Assembly (NCBI RefSeq): GCF_021172065.1
Contig: NZ_CP087880.1
Span: 4,192,583 to 4,256,582 of the forward strand
Length of the DNA stretch: 64,000 nucleotides
Origin: Pseudocitrobacter corydidari
GTDB lineage: Bacteria; Pseudomonadota; Gammaproteobacteria; Enterobacterales; Enterobacteriaceae
Reading direction: 5' to 3'
Positions 33,827-42,856 of the stretch are shown piece after piece (the first letter of the stretch is position 1; each line of letters begins with the position of its first letter). The notes below the pieces were generated by a model, which saw only the letters and a program-made list of their open reading frames with translations, had not been told where the DNA came from and did no database searches. A program made the position numbers and the translations under genes.

Positions 33827-34402
33827 TTAGTAGTAAGAGTGTTCGCCGCGCTGGTGTTCAGTCAGATCGCGAACCCCTTTCAGTTCCGGGAATTCAGCCA
33901 GCAGCTGCTTCTCAATCCCTTCTTTCAGCGTCACGTCTACCATCGAGCAACCGTTACAGCCGCCGCCGAATTGCAGAATCGCATAGCCTTCGTCGGTGAT
34001 TTCCATCAGCGTTACGCGGCCGCCGTGGCCTGCCAGCTGCGGGTTAACCTGCGCCTGAATCATATACTCAACGCGCTCCATCAGCGGCGCATCGTCAGAC
34101 ACTTTACGCATTTTGGCGTTTGGCGCTTTCAGGGTCAGCTGAGAACCCAGCTGATCGGTAACAAAATCAATTTCCGCATCTTCCAGATACGGTGCGCTCA
34201 GCTCATCGACATAGGCGGTGAGTTGTTCAAATTTCAGGGCAGTGTCACTTGCTTCCACCGCATCCGGCGGGCAATAAGAAACGCCACATTCTGCGTTTGG
34301 CGTGCCAGGATTGATAACAAATACGCGGATTTGTGTACCTTCTTCCTGATTTACCAGCAGTTTGGCAAAGTGCGCTTGTGCAGCATCGGAAATACGGATC
34401 AT
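33827..34402 (-). CDS. nfuA: Fe-S biogenesis protein NfuA
   Basis: 191 residues. An N-terminal A-type-like domain (1-~95) lacks the full cysteine set. The C-terminal Nfu domain has the CxxC motif GGGCNGCSMVDVTL (Cys149 and Cys152), which binds a [4Fe-4S] cluster at the dimer interface. It delivers clusters to target proteins under iron or oxidative stress. Transcribed in the same direction as gntX upstream. Confidence 0.97.
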   Translation of the reverse strand: MIRISDAAQAHFAKLLVNQEEGTQIRVFVINPGTPNAECGVSYCPPDAVEASDTALKFEQLTAYVDELSAPYLEDAEIDFVTDQLGSQLTLKAPNAKMRKVSDDAPLMERVEYMIQAQVNPQLAGHGGRVTLMEITDEGYAILQFGGGCNGCSMVDVTLKEGIEKQLLAEFPELKGVRDLTEHQRGEHSYY

Positions 34403-34460
34403 AGCTTTGGCCTAATAGTTGACTACTTTAGTTGGTTATAATACGCCCATCAGAGGGGGT

Positions 34461-35135
34461 CTACAAGGTGCGACACAGGCACCATACCTGAACGCTCGCC
34501 GCGCCGTTTCGCAAAAGCAGGCGGGAAATTTCGGCGACAGTGCTGCCCGTGGTAACGACATCATCCACAATCACCATATGGAGCCCCTTCACCGGTAATT
34601 CAAGCCGGAAGGCATTTTTCAGGTTGCGGGCGCGTAACCGCGCGCTGAGCTGGTGCTGGGTGGCGGTTTTCCGCACCCGTTTAAGAGCAAAAGGATGCCA
34701 GGCGCAGCCAAGCCATTTCGCCAGCGCCTGACACAACAGGTCGCTCTGATTAAATCCCCGTCGCCAGTGACGTCGCTGCCAGAGCGGAACGCTGATGAGC
34801 CGGTCTGGCCGGGGTAATCCAGATGTTTGCCGCGCGTTTAATAGCATGAGCCGTGCCAGAATCGGGGCGAGCTCCGGCTTATCGCAGAATTTAAATTGAT
34901 GAATCAAATGACTGAGCGGCGGGACATAATCATTCACCGCTATTAACCGGCTCCAGGGCGGCGCTTTACGCAGGCAGCGCCCGCATACGAGGTGCCCGAT
35001 CGCCGCCGGAAGCCCGCACTGAGGGCAGCGCGGTTGTGTGTTAAATAACGTTTGCGCGCAGCGGGAGCAGACGCCCCATCGTGAAATCGCCAGCGGCATT
35101 TGGCATAGCCAGCACAAGCTGTGGACTGTTAGCAT
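34461..35135 (-). CDS. gntX: GntX/ComF-family phosphoribosyltransferase-like protein
   Basis: 224 residues from the ATG giving MLTVHSLCWLCQMPLAISRW, with GAGGT nine bases upstream; a much longer in-frame extension overlaps bioH and is not credible. The N-terminal zinc-ribbon-like cysteines (CWLC, CSRC, CPQCGLP, CGRC) are followed by a phosphoribosyltransferase fold with the signature VIVDDVVTTGSTVAEI. The ComF relatives act in DNA uptake. In E. coli it is needed to use DNA as a nutrient, which fits the hof genes later in the window. Divergent from bioH. Confidence 0.93.
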   Translation of the reverse strand: MLTVHSLCWLCQMPLAISRWGVCSRCAQTLFNTQPRCPQCGLPAAIGHLVCGRCLRKAPPWSRLIAVNDYVPPLSHLIHQFKFCDKPELAPILARLMLLNARQTSGLPRPDRLISVPLWQRRHWRRGFNQSDLLCQALAKWLGCAWHPFALKRVRKTATQHQLSARLRARNLKNAFRLELPVKGLHMVIVDDVVTTGSTVAEISRLLLRNGAASVQVWCLCRTL

Positions 35136-35172
35136 ATTGCACCTCGAAAGCCGGATGTGGGAACAATAACTG

Positions 35173-35946
35173 ATGAACAACGTTTGGTGGCAAACCAAAG
35201 GTGAAGGAGATCGCCATCTTGTGCTGCTGCACGGATGGGGGCTGAACGCGCAGGTGTGGGATTGCATAACGCCGGAACTGAGCGCGCATTTCACGCTGCA
35301 TCTTGTCGACCTGCCAGGCTTTGGCCGCAGCCGTGATTTCGGCGCAATGTCGCTGGATGCGATGGCGGAGCTTGTGCTGAAACAGGCGCCTGAACAGGCT
35401 ATTTGGTTAGGCTGGAGCCTCGGCGGGCTGGTGGCGAGTCAGATAGCCCTGACGCACCCGCAGCGTGTCCAGGCACTGATTACCGTCGCATCATCGCCAT
35501 GTTTCTGCGCGCAGGACGACTGGGCCGGCATCAAGCCCGAGATTCTGGCGGGCTTCCAGCAACAGCTGAGCGAGGATTTTCAGCGTACCGTTGAGCGCTT
35601 CCTCGCGCTGCAAACCCTGGGCACGGAAAGCGCCAGGCAGGATGCGCGTGCGCTGAAAAGTACCGTGCTGTCGCTGCCGATGCCAACCGTCGATGCGCTC
35701 AACGGCGGGCTGGAGATCCTGAAAACCGCTGATTTGCGTCAGGCGCTGACCTCGCTGGACAAACCTTTCCTGCGTCTTTATGGCCGACTGGATGGCCTGG
35801 TGCCGCGCAAAATAGTGCCCCAACTCGATGCCCTGTGGCCGCAGAGTGAATCGTACCTTTTTGCCAAAGCCGCCCATGCACCGTTTATCTCGCATCCGGA
35901 TGAATTTTCTCAGGTTATTCGCGAGTTTGCCGACGCTAAAATTTAA
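35173..35946 (+). CDS. bioH: Pimeloyl-ACP methyl ester carboxylesterase BioH
   Basis: 257 residues, an alpha/beta-hydrolase. It removes the methyl group from pimeloyl-ACP methyl ester, ending pimelate chain synthesis for biotin. The nucleophile Ser82 is in GWSLGGLVAS, the acid is in RLDGLVP and the His in KAAHAPFISHP. It begins 37 bases from the divergent gntX. Confidence 0.97.
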   Translation: MNNVWWQTKGEGDRHLVLLHGWGLNAQVWDCITPELSAHFTLHLVDLPGFGRSRDFGAMSLDAMAELVLKQAPEQAIWLGWSLGGLVASQIALTHPQRVQALITVASSPCFCAQDDWAGIKPEILAGFQQQLSEDFQRTVERFLALQTLGTESARQDARALKSTVLSLPMPTVDALNGGLEILKTADLRQALTSLDKPFLRLYGRLDGLVPRKIVPQLDALWPQSESYLFAKAAHAPFISHPDEFSQVIREFADAKI

Positions 35947-36007
35947 TTTTTGCGCCCACATGGAAAAAGTTTCGAAGCGGAACAATACTTATCCTGCCGG
36001 TACGCTT

Positions 36008-36029
36008 AGAGCCTATCCCATTAGGCTCT
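36008..36029 (+). terminator. Hairpin after bioH
   Basis: An 8-bp stem AGAGCCTA / TAGGCTCT with a 6-base loop, about 60 bases past bioH. It lacks a long T-run, so it is a weak terminator candidate. Confidence 0.4.
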
Positions 36030-36090
36030 TAATGCGTTGATAGCCGTTGCGTACCGCATATAAAACAAAAACTTATATAGGGATAACGTT

Positions 36091-36360
36091 ATGAAACTCG
36101 TTACAGGTATTGTCGCGACTCTGGTTATGGGCTCGCTCTCTTTTGGTGCGCTGGCGGCGAAAGAGATTCAGAAAGAAGATGTCGCGAAGATGAATCTCAC
36201 TAAGGTTGGCGAAATCACCACCTCGCGTACCACCTCGCCGATGGATGCGAAGCGCGATTTGTCGAAAAAAGCGGATGAGCTGGGCGGGAAGTACTATGTG
36301 ATTATCGCCGGTTCAAAGAATGAGAAAACCGTGCACGGTAACGCAGACGTTTATAAGTGA
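36091..36360 (+). CDS. YdgH/BhsA/McbA-type (DUF1471) periplasmic protein
   Basis: 89 residues with a signal peptide (1-22, cleavage at ALA-AKE). The mature part (GEITTSRTTSPMDAKRDLSK, then KADELGGKYYVIIAG) is a DUF1471 domain. Family members such as BhsA, McbA and YhcN are small, mostly stress-induced periplasmic or outer membrane proteins involved in biofilm and metal or acid responses; the role of this one is unknown. AGGGAT precedes the ATG. It occupies the place of yhgA (a Rpn-type transposase-like gene) in E. coli K-12. Confidence 0.85.
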   Translation: MKLVTGIVATLVMGSLSFGALAAKEIQKEDVAKMNLTKVGEITTSRTTSPMDAKRDLSKKADELGGKYYVIIAGSKNEKTVHGNADVYK

Positions 36361-36388
36361 TTAAAAAAGCGGGTCTTCGGACCCGCTT
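36361..36388. terminator. Bidirectional terminator between the DUF1471 gene and feoC
   Basis: The stem AAGCGGGTC-TTCG-GACCCGCTT, right after the stop codon. The A-run on the left gives a strong T-tail for the minus strand, so it can end feoABC read from the right. Confidence 0.75.
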
Positions 36389-36411
36389 GAGACTGATGAC
36401 GAACGTAACAT

Positions 36412-36512
<101 letters not shown>

Positions 36513-36532
36513 GAACAAAGCGCACTTTGTTA

Positions 36533-36769
36533 TTAGCACAATACCCACCATTCGCTCAGGCAGGCTCGCCCTTCCGGGCACTGCTTACAGCTCCCTGACA
36601 GACAACCATCCGCGTCTTCCTGCACGCGACGCGCTTTACCCATTGCTTCCAGGCGTTCGAGCATGGCATCGATCATCGGCTGCGGCGTGTGTAACTGCGC
36701 GCTGAGCTGTGATGCCCCCATGCGTCCTTGCAGTGCCAGCATATCGCGAACCTCAATTAACGATGCCAT
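36533..36769 (-). CDS. feoC: FeoC, ferrous iron transport accessory protein
   Basis: 78 residues. An N-terminal winged helix (MASLIEVRDMLALQGRMGAS) precedes a cysteine cluster, CLSGSCKQCPEGRAC, that can hold an Fe-S cluster in relatives. In Salmonella and Klebsiella it protects FeoB from the FtsH protease. Starts nine bases after feoB on the same strand. Confidence 0.95.
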   Translation of the reverse strand: MASLIEVRDMLALQGRMGASQLSAQLHTPQPMIDAMLERLEAMGKARRVQEDADGCLSGSCKQCPEGRACLSEWWVLC

Positions 36770-36778
36770 CGCCTCTCC

Positions 36779-39091
36779 TTAGTGGCAGCTGCCAGAGGTT
36801 TCATGAGCGTGAACGGTTTTGCGCGTCGCCAGCAGATTCACATCCACACGGCTACGTGCCCGGCGCAGCGCGCCAATCACTATCACGTTAAACAGAATCA
36901 CCGCCAGAATGCACACCAGGCTGTACTGCGGATGCTGTTTGAAGCTGGTGACCTGATAAAATAGCGTCGACAGTGAGTAAGCGATATTCAGCCCCCACAG
37001 CACCGAGAAGCCCATCCAGCCGCGGCTGGACTCACGGGCAATCGCACCCATCACCGAAATGCACGGAATGTAGAGCAGAACGAAAATCAGGTAGCTGTAG
37101 GCCGCCGCCGCGCTGCCGAATTTGCTGCTCATCACGCCCATCGCGCCGGTCGCCATTTCCCCGTCGCCTTTACTGGCTTCGATTGGGTTCGCCAGCACGC
37201 TCAGGCTAAAGGTGTCTTTCAGGCTCTGCCAGGTTTCATCGGCTGCGCCCAGCAGTTCGTCGGTCAGGCTGAAGGTGGCTGGATCGAAATCTTCTTCCTG
37301 AATATTTTCAGCGGTGTAGAGGGTGTTCAACGTACCGACTACCACCTCTTTTGCCATCGCCCCGGTAAACAGGCCAACCGCGGCCTGCCAGTTATCTTCA
37401 TGCACGCCAATCGGTTTCAGCAGCGGCGTTAACTGACGGCTCACTGACGCAAGGGCTGAGTCGTTGATGTTATCGACCGCCTGGCCGCTCAGTGAGAAGC
37501 TGTTCAGGGCGCTCAGGAAAATACTGACGATAACGATGACTTTACCCGCGCGAACTACAAAGCCTTTCAGGCGTTGCCAGGTCTGGATAAACAGGCTTTT
37601 CAGATGCGGAATGTGATAAACCGGCAGCTCCATCACGAACGGTGAGGCTTCACCACGCATGATGGTGTATTTGAGCATCAGACCGGTGAGGATCGCCATC
37701 ACGATGCCCAGTACGTAAAGCGAGAAGACCGCCAGCGCGCCCTGCTGACCAAAGAAGGCCGCCGCGAAGACGGCGAAGATTGCCAGACGTGCGCCGCAGG
37801 ACATAAACGGCGCCATCATGATGGTCATCAGACGCTCGCGCGGGGCATCGAGCGTACGTGCGCCCATCACCGACGGTACGTTACAGCCGAAACCAACAAT
37901 CAGCGGCACGAAGGATTTGCCCGGCAGGCCAAGCGACTGCATCAGGCGGTCCATAACAAACGCCGCACGCGCCATGTAGCCGGAATCCTCAAGGAAGGAG
38001 AGGAACAGGTACATCATGCCGATTTGCGGTACCAGCGGCAGCACGGTGTTGATCCCGCCGCCAATACCCTGGGCGAGGAAAATCGTCAGCCATTCCGGGA
38101 AGTGCAGCGTTGCGCCAACCCATTGAATGCCGTGAATAAAGATAGCGACCGAGCCACCGTCGAAAATAGGCTGCAATGCGCCGCCGATGTTAATCGCCAG
38201 CAGGAACATCAGGTACATCACGAACAGGAAGATCGGCAGTCCCAGTACGCGGTTGAGCACGATTTTATCCACGGCAGCGGTGAAGCGGCTTGGCTCGGCG
38301 GTGAGCGTGTTACTGACGCTGTCGCAAATGGCAGAGATGCTTTGATAACGCGCATCGGCGATATGCAGTGCAGGGTCATCCAGTTCGTCGTTCAGATTAG
38401 CCAGCGCGATATCGAGTTTATCCGCCGCATCGCCTGCGTAGGCGCGGCTATAGATATCGCCTTCCAGCATTTGCATACCGAGCCAGTGGCGCTGTTTCTC
38501 CGGAATCGCTTCCGGCATCGCGCGCGCCAGATTTTCTGCTTCACGAAGCAGCGGGGCAGCGTAGTGCACCAGCTCAATCTCATCGTTGCTTTGATAGCGG
38601 TCGACCGCCAGCTTCAGGGCGTCGATCCCACGGCCACGCGTGGAAACCAGCGGAACCACCGGGCAACCCAAACGCGCAGAGAGGGCGTCAATATCAATGC
38701 GGATTTGCTGTTTTTCCGCGATATCGAGCATGTTGAGCGCCACGATGCAGGGAATACCGAGTTCGAGCAGTTGCAGCGTCAGGTAGAGGTTGCGCTCGAG
38801 GTTAGAAGCATCGACGACGTTAATCAGTAAGTCGGCGTCGCCGCTTAAAATGTAGTGGCAGGCGATTTGCTCATCGAGTGAGGTCTGCGAGGAGATGGTG
38901 GTCAGGGAGTAGGTCCCTGGCAGGTCGACCAGCGTGACGCTGTGATCGGTCGTTGAAAACGACCCTTCTTTACGCTCGACCGTCACCCCGGACCAGTTCC
39001 CCACGCGCTGACGTGCGCCGGTTAATTGATTGAATAATGTTGTCTTGCCGGAATTAGGATTACCAATTAAGCCAATGGTTAGTTTTTTCAT
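36779..39091 (-). CDS. feoB: Ferrous iron transporter FeoB
   Basis: 770 residues. The N-terminal G domain has G1 GNPNSGKTTLF (10-20), the switch region VGNWSGVTVERK, G3 DLPGTYSL and G4 NMLD. A polytopic membrane domain with two gate repeats (GFGCNVPSVMGARTL and GLFTGAMAKEVVVGTLNTLY) moves Fe2+ into the cell. It is the main ferrous iron importer under anaerobic or acidic conditions. It lies between feoA and feoC. Confidence 0.98.
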   Translation of the reverse strand: MKKLTIGLIGNPNSGKTTLFNQLTGARQRVGNWSGVTVERKEGSFSTTDHSVTLVDLPGTYSLTTISSQTSLDEQIACHYILSGDADLLINVVDASNLERNLYLTLQLLELGIPCIVALNMLDIAEKQQIRIDIDALSARLGCPVVPLVSTRGRGIDALKLAVDRYQSNDEIELVHYAAPLLREAENLARAMPEAIPEKQRHWLGMQMLEGDIYSRAYAGDAADKLDIALANLNDELDDPALHIADARYQSISAICDSVSNTLTAEPSRFTAAVDKIVLNRVLGLPIFLFVMYLMFLLAINIGGALQPIFDGGSVAIFIHGIQWVGATLHFPEWLTIFLAQGIGGGINTVLPLVPQIGMMYLFLSFLEDSGYMARAAFVMDRLMQSLGLPGKSFVPLIVGFGCNVPSVMGARTLDAPRERLMTIMMAPFMSCGARLAIFAVFAAAFFGQQGALAVFSLYVLGIVMAILTGLMLKYTIMRGEASPFVMELPVYHIPHLKSLFIQTWQRLKGFVVRAGKVIVIVSIFLSALNSFSLSGQAVDNINDSALASVSRQLTPLLKPIGVHEDNWQAAVGLFTGAMAKEVVVGTLNTLYTAENIQEEDFDPATFSLTDELLGAADETWQSLKDTFSLSVLANPIEASKGDGEMATGAMGVMSSKFGSAAAAYSYLIFVLLYIPCISVMGAIARESSRGWMGFSVLWGLNIAYSLSTLFYQVTSFKQHPQYSLVCILAVILFNVIVIGALRRARSRVDVNLLATRKTVHAHETSGSCH

Positions 39092-39122
39092 TTTTTGTGA
39101 ACTCTATAACAGCTAAATCGGA

Positions 39123-39350
39123 TTAACGAGAAATGGATTCAAGATCGAGGAATTCCAAATCTTTTTTGCGTAGGACTAAACTGACTCGACGCGTTTCAAT
39201 ATGAATGGGGTCGCCTAAAGGTGCGACACGTACAACCTGGAAAGAGGAGCCGGGCAGCATGCCGAGCGACAGCAGTTTCTGACGCCAGGCCGGGCTGATT
39301 TCACGGGAGAAGCCAGTAATTTTCCACGCACTATCAGGAGTAAATTGCAT
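39123..39350 (-). CDS. feoA: FeoA, ferrous iron transport protein A
   Basis: 75 residues forming an SH3-like fold (MQFTPDSAWKITGFSREISP, later VVRVAPLGDPIHIE). A small cytoplasmic protein needed for FeoB activity. First gene of feoABC, 31 bases upstream of feoB. A Fur-like and an FNR-like site lie upstream. Confidence 0.96.
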   Translation of the reverse strand: MQFTPDSAWKITGFSREISPAWRQKLLSLGMLPGSSFQVVRVAPLGDPIHIETRRVSLVLRKKDLEFLDLESISR

Positions 39351-39452
39351 AGGGCCTACTTATTTCATCGCGAGTCACTGTCGCGCGGGTTCAACAGAAA
39401 CGAACGGAAAGGCGCGCGAACATGAGAGAGGTTAATTAATCTACAATACGAT

Positions 39453-39471
39453 GATAATGAGAATGGTTTGT
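39453..39471. promoter_or_regulatory. Fur-box-like site for feoABC
   Basis: GATAATGAGAATGGTTTGT resembles the 19-bp Fur consensus GATAATGATAATCATTATC, strongly in the left half. It lies about 105 bases upstream of feoA. Confidence 0.6.
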
Positions 39472-39528
39472 ATCTTCAATAGATAAAATGTGACCGGATG
39501 TTCTTTCTGAGAATAAAGTGGCGCAAAG

Positions 39529-39542
39529 TTGATTTGGCTCAA
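39529..39542. promoter_or_regulatory. FNR site for feoABC
   Basis: TTGAT-TTGG-CTCAA matches the FNR consensus TTGAT-N4-ATCAA at 9 of 10 positions, about 180 bases upstream of feoA. Confidence 0.7.
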
Positions 39543-39636
39543 AACAATTCGGGTAAACCGTATGTTTGTTTATTTCGACGAATGTTAATGCGGTGATAAT
39601 AATGCTAAATATAAAAACAATTAATATATTTCCGAA

Positions 39637-39664
39637 ATAAAAAGCCCGATAACGTTTATCGGGC
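39637..39664 (-). terminator. Intrinsic terminator after yhgF
   Basis: The stem GCCCGATAA / TTATCGGGC with a short loop. The A-rich left side gives a run of T on the minus strand, as needed to end yhgF. Confidence 0.85.
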
Positions 39665-39683
39665 CCACAGACATTTCTGGTTT

Positions 39684-39714
39684 ATAGGCCGGGTAAGCGC
39701 AGCGCCACCCGGCA
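39684..39714. repeat. Single REP element
   Basis: AGGCCGGGTAAGCGCAGCGC followed by CACCCGGC, between the yhgF stop and its terminator. Confidence 0.75.
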
Positions 39715-39730
39715 ACACAAACCGCACGCG

Positions 39731-42064
39731 TTAGCGTTTTTTCCCCATCGCCGCCGCCAGCGCATCCATCATCGCGCTGTTACCCGCAGGCTGCACATCG
39801 CGACCGCGTGGTTTTGCTGCTTTGGCCGCCGGGCGATTGCCCTGGTTGCGCTCATTGCTATTACCGCCGCGACGGGCGTTGGTTTCACCCGGCTGCTCGT
39901 CCAGACGCATGGTCAACGCAATACGTTTACGCGGCAGATCCACTTCCAGCACCTTCACTTTCACGATATCGCCGGCTTTCACTACCGTGTGCGGATCTTC
40001 CACAAACTTATCCGCCAGCGACGAGATATGAACCAGGCCATCCTGATGCACGCCGATATCCACAAACGCACCAAAGTTGGTGACGTTAGTGACCGCGCCT
40101 TCCAGAATCATCCCCGGCAGCAGGTCGTTCATGGTTTCTACGCCATCAGCGAACTGCGCGGTTTTAAACTCAGGACGCGGGTCACGGCCCGGTTTTTCCA
40201 GCTCTTTGATGATATCGGTGACGGTTGGTACGCCGAAACTCTCGTCGGTGAATTCAGAGGCCTTCAGGTTACGCAGCTCGCTGCTGTTGCCCATCAGATC
40301 TTTCAGCGCCTGCTGAGTCCGCGCCAGGATACGCTCGACCACCGGATACGCTTCCGGGTGCACCGTAGAGGCATCCAGCGGGTTATCTCCGTGGTTAATA
40401 CGCAGGAAGCCTGCGCACTGCTCGAACGCTTTCGGCCCCAGACGGCTGACTTTCAGCAGTTGCTGACGGTTCTGGAACTGACCGTTCTCATCACGCCAGC
40501 TGACAATATTCTGCGCCATCATGCGCGTCAGGCCCGCCACGCGAGTTAACAGCGGAACGGAAGCGGTATTCAGGTCTACGCCGACGGCGTTTACGCAGTC
40601 TTCCACTACCGCATCCAGCTTACGCGCCAGCGAGGTCTGGCTGACGTCGTGCTGATACTGGCCGACGCCGATGGATTTCGGGTCGATTTTCACCAGCTCG
40701 GCGAGCGGGTCCTGCAAACGGCGGGCGATAGAGACCGCGCCACGCAGAGAAACGTCGAGGTCCGGGAATTCCAGCGCCGCCAGTTCAGACGCCGAGTAAA
40801 CGGACGCCCCTGCTTCGCTGACGATCACTTTCTGCGCCGTCACTTTCGGGAACTGTTTCTGCACGTCGAGGAAGAAACGCTCCGTTTCGCGCGAGGCTGT
40901 ACCGTTACCGATAGCGACCAGCTCAACGTTATGTTTCTCGCACAGCGCCGCGACCACAACGGCCGCTTTCGCTGCCTGACCGGTATGTGGATAGATGGTG
41001 TCGGTGGCGACCAGTTTGCCGGTGGCATCGACCACAGCCACTTTCACGCCGGTACGCAGGCCCGGATCGAGGCCCATCGTCGCGCGCAGGCCCGCAGGTG
41101 CCGCCATCAGCAGGTCGTGCAGGTTACGGGCGAAGACGTTAATCGCTTCGTCTTCCCCGCGCTCGCGCACGGTGCCCATCAGTTCAGTTTCCAGGTGCAT
41201 CAGCACCTTGATGCGCCACGTCCAGCTCACCACGCCTTTACGCCAGCTATCCGCCGGGGCGTTGTTCAGGCGCAGGCCAAGGTGGTCGATAATAATCTGT
41301 TCGCCGTGGCTCTCTTTCGGTGGCTCGTCGAACTGCGGGTCGGCATTAAGCGACAGTTGCAGGATGCCTTCGTTGCGGCCACGGAACATCGCCAGCGCGC
41401 GGTGAGACGGCACGGTAGAAATCGGTTCGTGATGGTCGAAGTAGTCGCGGAATTTCGCGCCTTCTTCCTCTTTGCCTGCCACCACGGTCGCCACGATGTG
41501 GGCGTTTTTCCACAGATAATCACGCACTTTCGCCAGCAGGCCTGCGTCTTCAGCAAAACGCTCCATCAGGATATAGCGTGCGCCATCCAGCGCGGCTTTG
41601 GTATCCGCCACGCCTTTGTCGGCGTCGATAAATTTGGCGGCTTCCGTTTCCGGGTCATGAGACGGCTCGTTCCACAGCAGCTCAGCCAGCGGTTGCAGCC
41701 CGGCTTCAATGGCGATTTGCCCGCGTGTGCGACGTTTTTGTTTATACGGGAGGTAAAGGTCTTCAAGCTCGGTTTTGCTGAGGGTGCCGTTGATGGCTTT
41801 TTCCAGCGACTCGGTGAGTTTTCCCTGTTCGCTGATGGACTTAAGAATGGTCTGGCGACGATCTTCCAGTTCACGCAAATAGCCGAGTCGGGATTCCAGA
41901 TTACGCAGCTGCGTGTCATCCAGACCGCCGGTGACTTCCTTACGATAACGTGCAATAAACGGCACGGTATTCCCATCATCAAGCAGGCGAACGGCGGCTT
42001 CCACCTGTTCTGCGCGTGCCTGAAGTTCACCCGCAATAATGCGGCAGAGCGAATCATTCATCAT
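39731..42064 (-). CDS. yhgF: Tex-like RNA-binding protein YhgF
   Basis: 777 residues. Domains in order: Tex N-terminal helical region, an RNase H-like YqgF fold (GLDPGLRTGVKVAVVDATG), helix-hairpin-helix motifs (NTASVPLLTRVAGLTRMMAQ, later FLRINHG) and a C-terminal S1 RNA-binding domain (GMILEGAVTNVTNFGAFVDI, about 650-725). The tail is rich in Arg, Asn and Pro. Homologous to Tex of Bordetella, a transcription-associated factor. It lies between greB and feoA on the same strand. Confidence 0.96.
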   Translation of the reverse strand: MMNDSLCRIIAGELQARAEQVEAAVRLLDDGNTVPFIARYRKEVTGGLDDTQLRNLESRLGYLRELEDRRQTILKSISEQGKLTESLEKAINGTLSKTELEDLYLPYKQKRRTRGQIAIEAGLQPLAELLWNEPSHDPETEAAKFIDADKGVADTKAALDGARYILMERFAEDAGLLAKVRDYLWKNAHIVATVVAGKEEEGAKFRDYFDHHEPISTVPSHRALAMFRGRNEGILQLSLNADPQFDEPPKESHGEQIIIDHLGLRLNNAPADSWRKGVVSWTWRIKVLMHLETELMGTVRERGEDEAINVFARNLHDLLMAAPAGLRATMGLDPGLRTGVKVAVVDATGKLVATDTIYPHTGQAAKAAVVVAALCEKHNVELVAIGNGTASRETERFFLDVQKQFPKVTAQKVIVSEAGASVYSASELAALEFPDLDVSLRGAVSIARRLQDPLAELVKIDPKSIGVGQYQHDVSQTSLARKLDAVVEDCVNAVGVDLNTASVPLLTRVAGLTRMMAQNIVSWRDENGQFQNRQQLLKVSRLGPKAFEQCAGFLRINHGDNPLDASTVHPEAYPVVERILARTQQALKDLMGNSSELRNLKASEFTDESFGVPTVTDIIKELEKPGRDPRPEFKTAQFADGVETMNDLLPGMILEGAVTNVTNFGAFVDIGVHQDGLVHISSLADKFVEDPHTVVKAGDIVKVKVLEVDLPRKRIALTMRLDEQPGETNARRGGNSNERNQGNRPAAKAAKPRGRDVQPAGNSAMMDALAAAMGKKR

Positions 42065-42167
42065 GGTGTTGTCATCTGTTGGGTCGAAAAAATCAGGGGA
42101 TAGTTATACGGATTGACCGGCAAAAATGCCAGTCGCCACCGTATTCTCTCGGATTGTTCCAGGCGCG

Positions 42168-42641
42168 CTACTTCACATATTCGATCTCATTGATGTACCA
42201 GCTCGCTTCACCGGCGGGCGTTTGCACTACGGCCAGGTCGCCAACCTCTTTTTTCAGCAGGCCGCGCGCCATCGGCGAGTCAATCGAGATGTAGTCGTTA
42301 CGGCCAAAGATTTCATCGTAGCCGACAATGCGAAAGCGCTTCACATCGCCGTCGTCGTTTTCAATTTCCACCCACGCGCCAAAGAAGACTTTGCCTTCCT
42401 GCTGCGGTGAATAATCGACAATCTTCAGGTTTTCCAGGCATTTGGTGAGATAACGCACGCGGCGGTCGATTTCACGCAGGCGCTTTTTGTTGTACTGGTA
42501 ATCGGCGTTTTCACTGCGATCGCCCAGACTTGCAGCCCAGGTCACTTTTTTGGTGACTTCCGGGCGTTCCTCGCGCCAGAGGTAATCCATCTCTTTTTTC
42601 AGTTTTTCATACCCTTCACGGGTAATTAAAGGCGTTTTCAT
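42168..42641 (-). CDS. greB: Transcription elongation factor GreB
   Basis: 157 residues from the ATG giving MKTPLITREGYEKLKKEMDY; an in-frame extension of 39 codons upstream has no family match. An N-terminal coiled coil with the acidic tip LGDRSENADYQYNKKRLRE enters the RNA polymerase secondary channel, and a C-terminal FKBP-like domain anchors it. It stimulates cleavage of backtracked RNA. Divergent from ompR. Confidence 0.97.
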   Translation of the reverse strand: MKTPLITREGYEKLKKEMDYLWREERPEVTKKVTWAASLGDRSENADYQYNKKRLREIDRRVRYLTKCLENLKIVDYSPQQEGKVFFGAWVEIENDDGDVKRFRIVGYDEIFGRNDYISIDSPMARGLLKKEVGDLAVVQTPAGEASWYINEIEYVK

Positions 42642-42856
42642 CCGCGTTTCCTGCCTTCTGCTGGCCTGTTGGAAAGCACAAAAGAGTCCAACAGGATGAA
42701 TAATGTGTCTTATGATTAAATGTATACTTAAGCCGCTGTAAAATATGCTTTGTAACAATTTAGCCTGGAATTTATACCAGATTTAACTGGTGACCGGCTT
42801 ACGCTTTTTTAAGAATACGCACTGATAATTGTTGCGAACCTTTGGGAGTAAAAACA
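42642..42856. promoter_or_regulatory. greB-ompR divergent promoter region
   Basis: 215 bases, AT-rich in the middle. A perfect palindrome CCAG-ATTTAA-CTGG (42777-42790) lies about 70 bases before ompR; its role is unknown. Confidence 0.5.

Larger units (their letters stand above)
39351..39636 (-). promoter_or_regulatory. feoABC control region
   Basis: About 290 AT-rich bases upstream of feoA. They hold a Fur-like box and, further up, an FNR-like site, fitting the iron- and oxygen-regulated expression known for feo. I see no gene in it. Confidence 0.65.

Noticed and set aside
34461..35294. A 277-codon version of gntX
   Set aside because: The first 53 codons overlap bioH on the other strand and match no family member. 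The ATG at 35135 follows GAGGT and gives the E. coli start.
40649..42103. A 484-codon frame antisense to yhgF
   Set aside because: The yhgF product is full-length with conserved domains; the antisense product is rich in Arg, His, Gln and Phe, typical of a shadow frame.
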